Shown: positions 16,642 through 29,489 of the stretch, piece after piece
How positions within the stretch are numbered: the first letter of the stretch is position 1
Layout: every line of letters begins with the position of its first letter
Source: Aplidium turbinatum
Taxonomy: Eukaryota > Chordata > Ascidiacea > Aplousobranchia > Polyclinidae
Length of the DNA: 64,000 bases
Direction: 5' to 3'
NCBI GenBank assembly: GCA_918807975.1
Contig: OU964926.1
Location: 3,348,001-3,412,000 of the forward strand
The notes under the pieces: generated by a model
Seen by the model: only the letters and a program-made list of their open reading frames with translations
What the model was told of the DNA's origin: nothing
Databases searched by the model: none
Made by a program: the position numbers and the translations under genes

Positions 16642-17200
16642 AAAATATTTGTCATTTTTTAAGGTAAAATTAAGAGTTTTGCATTGATTCAGTGATCAAA
16701 ATTCACACTTTGGCAATTTCAATTCTTAAAACTATCATTTCAAAGGGATATCAGGTTAAATTAGCTTCGATTTCAAAATTGAAGTTAATCGGCCTTTGGT
16801 TGGCACGTTGTCAAGACCTGTGTACATTGATCGCTATGATGGACACAGCTACGATCGAGTTTGCCACTTCACAAAAGGCAAAGTTGCAACCAATGCGATT
16901 ATTAGCAATATGACTATGTAAGATAGAGATAAAAATTCGAAGTGAAAAATGTCTACTTGCATTAACTAAAATGTCTAGAAACTCACGGAAACGTGTAGCC
17001 TATAGTTACTATTTTTTAACACAAAAACTAAGAAATAATTAATCGAACTAATACTTTTTTTTAAAGATCGAAATCTCTCTCTGCAAAGCAGTTTTTTATT
17101 TACCACTAAATAAAACAAAAAAAATCACCAAAGCTCATATCTTTGAATTTGTTGCCTACTGAGGCGTTAAAACGAAATTCGAAACATGTCCTGAAGAGTC

Positions 17201-18547
17201 CAGGCCCGTAATTGCCGGGGGGGGCTTGGGGGGGCAATGCCCCCCCAAGCTCAAAGTAAGAGATACATATTGTATTCAAATCTGTTGGGGAAGTCAAAAC
17301 ACTGGTGAAAATGATTCTGTTAGCACCATCAACTAATGCTTGCAGGGAGCGTTCATTTTCAGCAATGAAGCGTTTAAAAACTTGTTTAAGAACATCTATG
17401 TCTCATGACAAATTGTACAATTTATTGCTGTTGCATGTACACAAAGAAGAAGTCTCTAGCTTGAATGTAAACGATATATCAAGGGACTTCATCAATGCAA
17501 ACTCTGCCAGGCAAGCTACATTTGGTTTTCCAAATGAGTAATCCCAGACCCAAGACTTTCTATATTTAATTTGTTTTGATTCTCATAGCCTATGTCACTT
17601 TGTACAATTATCTTGCTTGTTATTTTGTAGTTGTGATGTAGGCTACTGGTAGGGTAATAGTTATAGGGTTCGTCGTCGTCGTCGTCGTCTGAGCTTCTGG
17701 GGTCGAGGGTCTATCCTTTTACCACTCCAGATTTACGATGTTCCCGGACTACACTGGAAAGCTGCTAGAGAGCAGCCAGTCTTTAGTTTCATCACCCATG
17801 ACGCGCAGACCTTCCACTCCGTTTGGTGGCTTGAAGATGGTACAGTCATTGATGGTGTGGTCTGCGGTCTGTTCCTCGTCACCACATTCACAGGAGGAGG
17901 AAGAAGCCATTCCCCATTGGTGCATGGTTGAGCGGAAAAGCCCGACGCCCGTACGGAGACGGTTGAGGCGCACCCATGCCTGTCTCTGTAGTGTCAGGCC
18001 GATGGGGCGTGTGTCGGTGTTATAAGGTTATTCCAGACAGATTGCACGATAATGATTTTTAAATTTAGGTGAGTTTTTTTGGCAAGGCATCTCAGGTGAA
18101 AGCAATTACAATGGAGTAGGAGGTTGGTTTTGGAAATATTGTCCATAAATATCTCTTAAAAACAAATCCATCAACATTGGATAGCTGTTAGTGTTTTTTG
18201 ACGTTTACTGGAGAATATTACACCCCAAAGGGGATAAATTGGTTTGGTGGAGACCTGTACCAGACAAAGTCACGAGGGTCATTCCTGACAAAGTTGTGTG
18301 TTAAAAATATTGCATCTATTTTATTCTGCAATCATTTTGGCTGGAATTACCCATGTTTTGGCTGGAATTATCCCAATCATTCGAAATTACTGCTATCTAG
18401 CACCTTGTGACTTTATAACATATGCCGTGCCTTTGCCCGAAAAACCGCAAATTAGACTCATTGCAACTACAAATGTTATGTGCATAGCCTTTTACTTCGC
18501 AACAGCTTTTGAGCCCCCCCAAGCTAAAATGTATAATTACGGGCCTG
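17201..18547 (+). mobile_element. hAT transposon remnant interrupted by a LINE fragment
   Basis: The ends CAGGCCCGTAATT and AATTACGGGCCTG are inverted, with further G/C-rich symmetry (GCCCCCCCAAGCT at both ends). A plus-strand open frame at 17305-17541 is the C-terminal dimerisation domain of a TTF/ZMYM-type hAT transposase: APSTNACRERSFSAMKRLKT, then SMSHDKLYNLLLLHVHKEE. CTGAAGA lies on both flanks but out of register by three bases, so the target duplication is unresolved. Upstream transposase coding is missing. Confidence 0.75.
17671..18021 (-). mobile_element. LINE 3' fragment nested in the hAT
   Basis: The minus frame 17973-17749 reads MRLNRLRTGVGLFRSTMHQW...CECGDEEQTADHTINDCTIF. It is closely similar to the C terminus of the LINE at 62832 (RLNRLRTGVGRFRSDMCKWG...CECGATDQTVDHVVHDCPIH). 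The 3' end carries an (ACG)n tail (reads as CGTCGTCGT at 17671 on plus). Near-identical octamers ATAGGGTT (17663-17670) and ATAAGGTT (18022-18029) are likely remnants of a target duplication. It is 5'-truncated. Confidence 0.85.
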
Positions 18548-18666
18548 CTGAAGACTAAGGAGTGCGGACGCATATAGCTAATTTAGTGTAGGTTAAAGTA
18601 GCCTATTGTATTTCGCCATCGCATACAGGCACTTGGCTCTGTATTACTGTTCTCAATAACTTTTAG

Positions 18667-21600
18667 ATGAATTGTGTGTTGTTTTTAATAATTATTTTGT
18701 GTGTTAGTTTTGCTGTTCTGTTTGCAATGCGAAGAACAAAGTTTAAAGTTCGTTATGTTACCACTCTTGTGCTCCTTCTAGTGGCCGTCAGCTTGTATTT
18801 CCAACTTCCCGCATGCCAACAAAAGGAGGAAGTTGATGTTGAACAGGAACTTGACGCTTTATTGAGCAAAAGCTTAGCTTCTCAAAACAAGCGAGAAATG
18901 CCAATTTATCGGAGAGAATTGCTTCGCAAGATAGACACAATACATGAAAAGCAAGTGAGCAACAACGATATGAAAAGCCTAAACAAGCTTGTTCGTTTAA
19001 ACAATCTTCAGCAAAACGAAGATGCACATCCTCCTCAATTCACAGAAACTTCACAAAGTTTTCAACCCAGATTGGAGATGGTAGATCGGAAAAGTTACAA
19101 GAAAAGAATAAATAACGAAGGTGGAGTGAAATTGAATTATTTATTGTTTTAATAACAAAAGTTACGAAAATATTGAATGTTTGTTAAGTTTGCATAAACG
19201 TCTTTGTTGATTGTTTTACCTTTAAAGAAGCTCAACCTTGGCGGCTTTGTCTAGATTTAAGAAAGACTGAGTGGATCAAGTAAAGTTCCCACTTGTATTT
19301 GCAACTTTAACTTTGTTATCTGTGAACTATCACACGCACTTGGACCAACTCCAAAACCCGTATTTAAAGAGTTCTGCTCAGATGCAGGCCTCACCACGGA
19401 GGAAATAAATTTTCAACCACACTGCTGTAAACAACCAAAACAGACTAAACATTACTAACTTGTTGGCAAAAATAAAACTGTTTGCATTTTTGTGTCGTAT
19501 TTTTTGGATTGATTTATTAAATGATTTTCTCGTATTCTAAACATGAAACATTAACACAGGTCCAACAAGACATGCCTTTGTGGACGCTGATTTGTTGGCT
19601 ACTAGGCCGCTGGGAGATAACCAAAAAGTCTTCAACGTTTCATCACTAAATCATCTTGGAAGTTTTAAAGGAGGGTATGAGGGAAAAGCTGTGTCTAAAG
19701 ACAAAGAGATTGTCGATGAGATGTTGAGTCCAAAACGTGATGGAGAAGAAGTAAAAAAAGCTCCAAAACGAAGTGGAGGACTTGAAAAGAAAGGAATGGA
19801 TTTTTTCCAAATAAACATGGATAACGAAGTCAAGAAAAAATATCTTTTTGACAATCAAAAACAAACTACGTTGTTGCCGTATTTAACTCCTCAACGTAAG
19901 TAAAGTGTTCAGTTGCTGATGTTTTAACATTTTGTAACCTATGTTTGTAAGCCTCATACACCACAAAGCATCTATAAAGCCTACAGTAGGCCTATACTTT
20001 ATTTGTCTTCCTTACTTCAAGAAACGATGTAACATAAATACAACGAAAACGTTTCTCGTGTTTATTTCCGGAGCCTAATCCTAGAAAACAATGTAGAAAA
20101 CACATTGCATCTGCATTATGAATTACCTTTAAAATTACAAAAAAATACGAGATATAACAATTACACATAACTTCACATAAAGTTTTATAAACCTTAAAAT
20201 GGAGCCAAGTAATCAATAAGGTCTAATTTAGTACTACAGCGAAGAATAGGCTGAGTAATCTAAATGCAAAAGCGATAATAATACTAAGCTGATCAGATTT
20301 TCCGCTTGTAATCGCGTATGAATTGTGATATCATAAATATTCATCGACAAGAATGATGTGCAGGCCTATTAGTCGCGCTATGCCAAACAAATTGTTGAAT
20401 TTGCTTCGAAGAGATGCCAACAACAAAGTAGCACCGGTACGTAAGCTACAAATATGTTTTAATTTTGTGGCATGAAACCAAATAAGCTCACTCGACACTG
20501 CGTCAACTGGGCTGCACATGGCTACCTTGAAGTGCAGCCTTGATTTGTCATATTTTTGCAGATGACACATTTTGCTGATGACTGCCACTGCTGCTACCGA
20601 CTGATTGAAATTTAGCTCTTAATTTTTGAAAATGTCATTCAAACAATTACCAAAAGTTGACAAAATCTGGAAAATTCCGCAGAATGTAACCATTCAGCCC
20701 GTATTTCTAAGTCCCCGTGGCTGTACAAACACTTGAGCCTGGGGGGCATTTACTGCGCTGGTAGCGAGTTGGATGGGTTGTACAATGGGCATAGCTAATG
20801 CAGACTTTTCTTTACTTCAATTGCGTCAATGGAAATTTATTTTCTCTTTTTAATTCAAGAAATCAAAAGTAAAATGCGTCACCGTTTGCCGTGGTGGGAA
20901 GTAACAGAGATGGATAATTACCCCCGAGTTTGGTTTGTTGGAGAGAACGCCACCAAAGTGACGTACAATGAAAGCGATCCACGTAACTATGGCTTTGATT
21001 ACGTCAAGCATGACGAAGCAAGATTGAAAATCGTAAGTTGAATCCAATTTAAAGTTACACCTTATTTTGCTGAGGCATTCATATTTTTGTATATTCAAAT
21101 TAATATAATTTTGTTTTTATTAATGCAACAAAGAGTGCAGTCGCAGCAATGGAGAAACTGAAAACATTTTACTTGTCTTGGAAAAGTTAAACGTTATAGA
21201 ATTGCTTGCATCAGTATCACTATCATCATAAAGTTTTTGTTCGTTTCAACATATCAACTATCAGTCTAGTAGGCTACTCAAGGACATCTACTGCTGCACT
21301 TACTGATATCAGAATAAAACATAGCGCCTCATTGCCTCCAACCCTCGACGAGAGGAAGGAACTTAATGATGATGATTACAATCATTTGATCATTTTAAAC
21401 AAATTGTCAGAACGACTGCCAAGATTCTGTTATGGACTATTTCTCAAATTGTTAAATGTCTATCTAAATCCTCTTTGCTAACCAGGCGAAAGCAGATCAC
21501 TTGGAATATCGGTACGAAATTATTCAAAAACTAGGAACCGGATCTTATGGCACTGTTGTGCTATCACGTGATCATGCGGTTCCTGTCAGTTATCTCCACC

Positions 21601-24600
21601 ACATGGTGGCGGTAAAGGTCATGCACAACGATAGTTCAGCGTAAGTTTATAGTTCCACCTTTCACTGCATGGAACCTGTGAAATAATCGTTTGCTCTAAA
21701 ATGTTGATACTTTTCTTATTGATGTTTAATTGCTTGATCAAACGTACCTCGGAAAGTCGAAAATTAAAGTGCGACAAAAACAACAAGCTTGTCGTATAGG
21801 CCTATGTCTGGAGAAAAAAAATATAATAACTCCTGTTAGACCCATTTTTATTTTGACCTAAAAAAAATTTTTTTGATTGTATTTTTATCAAATTTTGACT
21901 TTATTTTGACTTAACAAAATTGCTTATTTCTAGAGGGCACAGTTCTTCCTTGAATTGATACCAGTAATCCAAACATAATAGTTCGTCACTTTCAGACCCA
22001 AATGTGATATTTTGTTGAAAAGTCAAGGTGTTTTATGGATTATAAAAAGTGCGTCGTGTTTTTTGGCAATGGAAAAATCACGACAAATCTGTCTAACTTT
22101 TGCTGAAGACAATTTAGCTTGCTGGCATTTTTGTATTACAGAATGTCAGTAGGCTATTCCTAAAATCCAAATTGTTAATTTTCGAAAAGACCACGTTTGT
22201 GAAGAGGGAGTGTTTTATAAAAATTATTTAAATACGTAACAATGAATAAACAATGGACAATTTGCGATAAAAGTTACTGCGGATCCAAGTGGACATTGTG
22301 GCATATGTCCTGATTTTATGGGTGTTATTGTGGTTTAATTGTGTCGCAGTTCCTGATTTACAATGCTTCTACGAGGATTTTGACAAAAACTACTTTCAAG
22401 AAACACAAAAAGTTTGTCAAAAGTTATAATTTGACAAATTTTGACTTCATTGAAAATTTTGACTTTATTGTCAATTTTGACTTTATTTTGACCTATAAAC
22501 TTCTTGGAAACAGTCCCCTAGGTGCTGAAAACAACTTTATTCTTTAATTCGTGGATAGACGAAGTCCTTAAAAAATTTTGACTTTATTGACTTTTGAGCG
22601 CCCTACTCATGTATTTGTATAAATATTTACATCAGGCAATTGTTGTACTGTGCCGTTAGCATTTCTGTATTATTTAGAAAGTTGGAATATTTGTGCATGC
22701 TTCACTGATTATAAAACGTTTAAATTTTAGCCTATATTTCCCTTTAACTACGCACCAGTGAAGTTATGTACAATATAGAAACATCTTTTTTTAATTTGTA
22801 TTGTCAAGCAAAGACAGAGGCGTGGGTGGGAACTTTGTAGCGGTTGAAAAGTCGTTTTCTAGATTTATTCAACTCACACTCAGACATAACAATTACACCA
22901 CACACCTGCGATTTCGAAATAAACTTTGAGAGGTCACTTTACATCTTTAAAAGCGTCCATAAGAATGTTTATGTAAGTTATAGAAAACACAGATAATATG
23001 AAACCAAGGAACTTTCAGAAAATAATTAATTAAACTACCAGTCAACGTTTTATAGGCAGAGAAAACTTTTTCTCGAACCGTAGAAAATTTCATTGTCAGA
23101 TCACCGCTTATTACAGCAGATCGTTATGTTAAATTAGAATAGCCTTACTACTGGTTCTGTTGGTTGGTATAAATGTACCTTTATTTTCGGACTTAGAAAA
23201 CTGCTGAAAGGGTTATTTGTGGCATTTTTTGCATAGCCTGTTGAGGTTTTGAACCACTGACGCAGGCTCAATCACCGAGACTGACAGAGTGAAGTTTCCC
23301 GATTTTTGAAGTGTTGTCTGTAAATTAATCTATCCCTAGGAGCCTCTGAATGAAAAACAGTCCTTAAAATGCGTTACTTAAGCGCCCTCCCCAAAAGCCG
23401 AAACAGCGTCGCTTGATGTTACCATTTCTTTGTGCACCAAGTAGAACGATTTACCAAATCTGTCGTGGTAGATTGCTAAGATAGTAGGATAGCTTCTGGT
23501 TTATTGATCTTCAGCTGATTATGGTGGATTAATTTCAGTAATTTTTCAGGGAAAGATATTTCAAGGAAGAACTTGACTTAATGAAACTTGTTCAAGATCG
23601 AACCAACAATTCGAAACGCTTTTCCACGGTTTTGAGGACATTTTTCTTTCGAAATCATCTTTGCATTGTGATGGGGTTGTTAGGGTATGACCTGTTCTTG
23701 CATGTTTATGTTAATAAATTAATTTAATTAATTTTTATATAGCCTACAACAACAGGGGTCACCAACCTTTTTTGCATGAGGGACATTTTGGCACTAAGGA
23801 GAGCTGTGGCGGGCCGCACTAATAAAATTTTGTGCTGGTTGACTCTTATGCTAGAAAAGAACGCATTTCGTACCCAGTATCCAGTGTTACATAATGTTCA
23901 TAGTTATGTTAGAATACCGCAGCAACAAAATTAATCGAACAACGCTACTGCCAGGCCAAGCTCCTTTTACAACACTTTTGACTTTTTTAACAATGACTAA
24001 TAAACGAGCCTGCGAGGCCACTTGTTTTGCGCACTTATAGCGAGGCGAGCGGTTTCATCAAAATATTCATCGCCAAGCAAGAGTGGTGTTGTCACTTCGC
24101 TTCACAAAAGATATCTTGCAATTAACAATTTCAGTAAACAAGGAAATGTTTGACACACTGCAATACAGGCAACAATAGTGACCTGCAAACATATTAGCGA
24201 AAAATAGGCTCCAATAACAGGGAAAAAGAAACCAGGCACCATGAAACAAACGCTTGTGGAAATCATCGAAAAATCGTAATTCTATCGTAATTCATGAACA
24301 GTCTTCCCTTTAAAAACGTAATGAGTTGGTTTTTCATTCTTTTTGTGACAGTCTATAAAACCGTCTTTCTTTCATTATAGACAACTGTCGCTTGCGGTGC
24401 TTATCAGCGTGGCAACAATTTGTTGATTAACAACATTTTGCAGTACTTGCTTCGGCAATACATATGCTAAAATTGGAGCGATACAGAGAAGATTAGTAGC
24501 TACGACCCCTGCGCAAGCATGACACGCAAAATCGTGAAGCGTTCCATATGTCTTTAAAAACAAAAAAACATTTTGCAGTACTAAGCTAAATATTTTCATT

Positions 24601-27600
24601 ATACAATCTCAGAAAAAGTCTTTAAATTTATATATAATATTTTGTCAACTTATTATAAATTGAGTTGGCACACCGACCTATTTTGCCAACAAAAAAATTG
24701 CATAAAGAGAAGTTAGAGAACACTGCTCGAGAAACACAATAACGGTGAAACGCACACTAGTGTTTACATGACATTTGCAAACTTATAATAAGCAACCCTA
24801 TGCTCACAGACAATTTCGTAAACAGACGTTTTAATCAACCACTGGGACGGTGTGGCTGGACATCGCATTGGAATAACTTTAAGCAACCCCCACCTAGAAC
24901 TATAATCTGATTGGTCGGTCGGTGGAATCGTATGCAAAGCGAAAATATGCTTCCCGGAAAGTATTTTTGCCTTCGTGCTCTTTAACTCTTCAAGAAAAGT
25001 ATTTTTGGTTATACTTGTACGCTGATACCTTCCGCGGGCCGCAGCGATACAGCGTGGCGGGCCGCCAGTTGGTGACCTTTGGCCTACAACAACAATGGGA
25101 TGATTATAGTGATAACAATGCGTGATGGTAACTATAAATCATTATTGACAATAAGTGTAAAAATGATAAAGCTCATAACTTTCCAAAAATATCCAAGTTC
25201 GATTCGAACAATGCGCAAACAATAACAAGTACAAGTTTAAAAAAAGTGTGTTAATATTCAAAAGCTGAAACAATACACGGTCGGTTTGATAGAACAACAC
25301 GCTATATTGTTCATGAGTTACCGATTGCTGATGCTGATTTATCTTGTTGCAGAAAAACATTGGACGACGTCCGCCAAGGTCCAATGCAAGACTTGAGTTT
25401 TCTCCGAAAGTATACGCTGGATATCCTAAGAGGCTTGACGCTACTGCACGATGCAGGGATTATACACGGAGATCTTAAACCGGTAATTGCACAGGCATCT
25501 TTATTCAAACAACTGATAAAACAAACGAGGAATGATTTTCACATGGACCGAAAAAAAAACACAAAAACTTTTGCATTGGTTTTTTCAATACGATACATTT
25601 TTCACTCGGGCTTGGAAATCTTCGACAAAATCAACAAAACATTGCTAAAATTAAAAACTCCTTTAAAATAAACCCTCGGCCTTGGAAGCTCACACGATAA
25701 TGATGGGGCGCAATAAACAATTACAATAGCCTAATTAACTGCATTCATTTTATTTATTGCTAGTCTATTCGTGCTAATGCACAGTAAAACTAAAGCCTAA
25801 ACGAACTTTATTGTTTGGGCACAATATGGGCACTGTTGTATTTTGCAGTGTATCAAAACATGAATATTTGGTATCTTTAGGAAAATCTCATGCTGGCACC
25901 AAACAGTACCATTTCAAGTTCAATTCACGTCAAAATAGCTGACTTCAACCTTGCTTGCATTCAGTATTCGAAAGGTTGGTAAGCTAAAGAGTTAGTTAAT
26001 CGCCTAGGACGCAGTATAGCTTTTCAACGTTAAAGTTGGTAGACTGCTAATGCCTTATCAAAAAATCATGCGTCGGATTTGACCTCTGAACGAAAAATTA
26101 ATATTTTTTCATCAAAACTTATACAGATTTTCCTTGTCCTGGACGGTATTTTCAAACTCGATATTATCGTGCCCCAGAAGTTGTTCTCGCACTGAACTAC
26201 AGCACTACTGCAGACATGTGGAGTGTTGGAGTCATCTTAGCTGAGCTCTACCTTGACAAAGTTCCATTTTATGGCGAGTCTTCCACAGATCAATTGGCTT
26301 CCATTATGGAAGTTATGGGACTTATCCCTCCGTACATGGTGGAAACATCTGAAAGGATACACACTTACCAAGGTATTATGAAAGTGTAATTACTGTACAA
26401 TGTGTATAACTTGCCTGGGCAGAAATGAAATAGAAGAATTTGAAAGCATGATCAAAGAGATTTTAAAATATTTGTTGCCAAATATTCATTGAAAAGTCAT
26501 TGAAAACTCATTAGTCCAAAATTCACTGTGCATTGAGCATTTTTTTCTTTTAATTTAATTTAATGAGTAATTCATAGACTCGTGGTTTCTATGCAGAAAT
26601 AACCTGTTTTAAATCATACCAAGCGTTTCCTTTGGTGGGAAGATCATATGGACGAAACCTTTTTGAGTCCCTCATTGTTCAAGCCCAAAACCAGTTCGTT
26701 GCAAAATAACTCCAATTACTATTATAATCTAAAAGTAGTTTCATTATAATAATAATCAAGTTTTTATTTTGCATTCTTTGTGACAACATTCCATACACTG
26801 TGACAACATTCCATACAAGTTTTTATTTTGCATTCTTTGTGACAACATTCCATATAAGTTACACTGCAGTCACATACTCAACTCAACAGACAATTTGAAG
26901 CACCACAGAAACAATCATTGTACAGTCATTGCGTCAGCTGCTCCCCTTTCTTTGGTGTGTCATTAAGTGCCTTGCCGAGACACAGCCTCGTGCTCAGGAG
27001 CGGTGTCGAACCCACGTCCTTGCCACACAGCCGGCATTATTTTAGTTTGGAAATAATATTTTTAAAACTATTCGCAGAGGCCGTGTGCTACGAATGTAAG
27101 AACGGTTTCAAAAGAACGCCATACCGGAAGTCCTTAGAGGAAGTATTATACGGCGTTCCAACGATACTATTTGATTTCATCAAGCATTGCTTTGAGTAAG
27201 TTAAAATAAAGTGCCTTCATCAACTTACTGACTTTATATTATTTGAGTTAATGCGCAAATGACATAATACTGTACCTTGTTACTTGATTAAAATGTCATT
27301 GCCGCTAACGGGATCTTGTTAACCGCCCCCATCCCTTCCAGCTGAAAGCACTTGGCTCGCTAGATATATACTTGAAAAATTAAATTTAAGACCAACTGTT
27401 TTACAGTTAGTAGAACGAGGTATAAAACCTTTAAAATGTCGCTTTGGAAAATAGCATATTAGGGCTGATATTTTAAAATTCCTTTTAAATCAATGAAATA
27501 TTTTGAAAGTGGAAAATCATAACTTATGCAATAATATCGTAGATCTGTAAAAAGTGGAAAGGAAACGTTAAACAAAATGAGAAAGTAAAGTCTGATTATA

Positions 27601-29481
27601 ATTAATATTATGTTTCCTCATTTTCAAACTTCGAGTCCACAATTCGAAAAAAATGTCACTTTTCTTAGGTCAACGTTTCGTCAAAACAACAGAGCGAACA
27701 CAAAAACCTGTAGGCTACCGTAGATTGATTATATTGGAAAGGTGGAAATAAAAACTCGATAATAGTGCCTGTTAAGGATTTTGTTGTGGAATCGCGGTGC
27801 AAATGCTGTTAAATGGGAAAGATTCTGGCATGTTCGTAGCAAAAGTAGGGCTCCTAACTTTTTAGTTGAACTCCGTAGTCCAGAGGTGTCCACAGTCCGG
27901 CGATACGTTTTTGAATGGTCCGCGCCTGCTGTTGCACAATGTTTTATGTTTGACTCGCAGACATACAGAAATCACACAAATTCAACTTGCATTTAAAAAA
28001 AAAATAATGAAAACAATATTTTGTCACAGACAAAAGCCAGGCGAGACACCTTAGAATTATTGTTGCATCATTCATAATTGCGAAATCAGCTATTACATTG
28101 CTTGGAAAGTATGGTAACCAGTGCTCTCATTTTACGGAATTTGTCCCTAAATCGGGACTTTTGACCACTTTTAGGGACAAGTTTAGGGAATTTGATGAGT
28201 TAGGGATTTTTTGGGTATTCTAGTTAGTTTTTTTTTACATGCAAGGGCGTTGACAGGGGGGGGTCTAGGTGGTACTTTTGGACAAGGGCCCGGAATATTT
28301 AAGGGGCCCGGATGTAAAAGGTTCCCTGCGACTTCAAACATTATGAAGATCTTAATATAATCAGATCTAAAGGAATTGCCATCAAAGGTTAAAACAGCCC
28401 CTTCAGCCGTCAGATGGTAAAGTACCGGCCCCCTTCCGGGTACTGGGCCCACTTCAGCTCTCTGGTAGTAAAATAGCCACTTCAGCCACCAAACAGTAAA
28501 ATAAAAATTTATAGTTTAGTCTAGTATAGTGCTTTCCCTAACCACGAATATTTAGTGAAATATAGCCCAAAACACGAATTTTAAAATAAACCAGCTAATG
28601 TTTGTTTAAACTCAAAAACTAAAATGGCACAGGTAAGAAAATTGCTATCCCTATTTCGGGACTAAAAATTAGACCAAAACCGCTTTTCAGATTGCAGCAA
28701 TCACCAAATGTTTGATTGGCCCAAAAACCTTTCCCAAATCAAATTCAAAACTTTCTGACCGTCTGCACTAACTTTGCTGTAAATTCTCTTCTGGTGAGCC
28801 TAGAATGACCAGTGAAACATCAATGGATTTGGCAAGTAATACTCTAGCGCCAGGTGACAAATAAAAGTTCAAAAAAGCAACTGCTAGATGGAGATAGTAA
28901 GTTTTGCGGTTCGGAAAATTTTAATATTGCGCAAGATTAGTTAAACAACCATGCTTTTGGCATATCGGGTCTGATCTATTCTTCTTAATTTTCTACTTTG
29001 AACGACATGTGTCATCCCCATTTCAATAGCAACCTTTATATTCATAACATTGTGGATAAAAGGGGCCCGAAAATAAATTGGTACTCGGCCCAAGAAATCC
29101 TGTCAACGGCCCTGTTTACATGAATAGACTTCTTGTGGCGGTGGGATGGCGCAATGGATAGGCGTTGGCTTTCCAATTATGCAAACCTTGTTTGATTCCC
29201 GGCTTCAGCTGGTTGTTGAAAACATCTCTCACCTCAACTAGAATGTAACAAATTGGGTGGGAAAAAGTTGCTGCAGGAAAGTCGAGAGAAAGCAACTGGC
29301 CATCCTACTCTCCTTAAGAAGGCTTAAATAGTACAATGTAATGTTCAATTTATCAACACCACAACATGGTGAATCATTATCACTCAATAATGTTTTTTTT
29401 TGTGTTTGCAGGCTCGATTACAAAAAACGAATAACTTCGAAGCAAGCCTTACTTCATCCATTTATTACGTCATCACACTGA
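18667..29481 (+). CDS. DYRK2/3/4-like (class II DYRK) protein kinase with membrane-type N terminus
   Basis: Ten exons: 18667-19120, 19560-19895, 20860-21032, 21486-21640, 23550-23684, 25353-25482, 25881-25974, 26127-26372, 27078-27195, 29412-29481. All nine junctions are GT-AG with matching phases, giving 636 residues. Residues 2-20 and 31-47 are hydrophobic; a charged linker follows. Residues 284-294 (YPRVWFVGENA) match the class II DYRK NAPA element (YPEIWFLGLNA in DYRK2), and DHLEYRYEI starts the kinase domain. Landmarks: glycine loop GTGSYGTV (338-345), lysine K365, HGDLKPEN (456-463), DFN (482-484), YFQTRYYRAPE (500-510, Y500 at the autophosphorylated tyrosine), ADMWSVG, and a final KRITSKQALLHPF. 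Class II DYRKs are Ser/Thr kinases that autophosphorylate on tyrosine. The changes are glycine for cysteine/arginine before the catalytic Asp and Asn for Gly after DF; catalytic K, D, N and metal-binding D are kept, so activity is possible. The start codon follows TTTTAG directly. That exons 1-2 join the kinase rests on phase agreement; further 5' exons cannot be excluded. Confidence 0.85.
23262..23410 (-). repeat. SINE family B copy in kinase intron 4
   Basis: It shares ATCACCGAGACTGACAGAGT and the following body with 37950-38080, including AAAATGCGTTACTTAAGCGC (compare AAATGCGTTGCTCAAGCGC). Diverged, no coding content. Confidence 0.5.
23753..25081. mobile_element. hAT-like element in kinase intron 5
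   Basis: The left end is CAGGGGTCACCAACCTTTTT and the right end, inverted, CAAAGGTCACCAACTGGCGG. Both are followed by GGCGGGCCGC-type sequence inside. The flanks share GCCTACAACAACA (23742 and 25082), which contains the 8-bp duplication, though its exact register is ambiguous. Interior frames are short, so I call it non-autonomous. Confidence 0.7.
26758..26852 (+). repeat. Short tandem duplication
   Basis: TTTTTATTTTGCATTCTTTG plus TGACAACATTCCATACA is repeated with a partial middle unit, a local duplication of about 55 bp in kinase intron 8. Confidence 0.8.
26918..27045 (-). repeat. tRNA-derived SINE in kinase intron 8
   Basis: On minus, GTGGGTTCGACACCGCTCC is a B box shared with the SINE heads near 3649 and 14832. 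It ends only about 30 bp before exon 9 of the kinase (27078). Confidence 0.5.
28242..29114. mobile_element. hAT-like element in kinase intron 9
   Basis: The ends CAAGGGCGTTGACAGG and, inverted, CAGGGCCGTTGACAGG are flanked by an exact 8-bp duplication TTTACATG (28234-28241; 29115-29122). The interior is rich in GGGGCCCG. No transposase coding seen. Confidence 0.8.
29147..29335 (+). repeat. tRNA-derived SINE in kinase intron 9
   Basis: GATGGCGCAATGGATAGGCG fits an A box of tRNA-Arg type and TGTTTGATTCCC a diverged B box. A body of about 120 bp ends CTTAAGAAGGCTTAAATAG. Confidence 0.5.
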
Positions 29482-29487
29482 AATAAA
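29482..29487 (+). promoter_or_regulatory. Poly(A) signal of the kinase gene
   Basis: AATAAA starts directly after the TGA stop, with a T/G-rich region downstream (TTTGTTTTTATTTTTGTAC). If used, the 3' UTR is only a few tens of bases. Confidence 0.55.
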
Positions 29488-29489
29488 GT

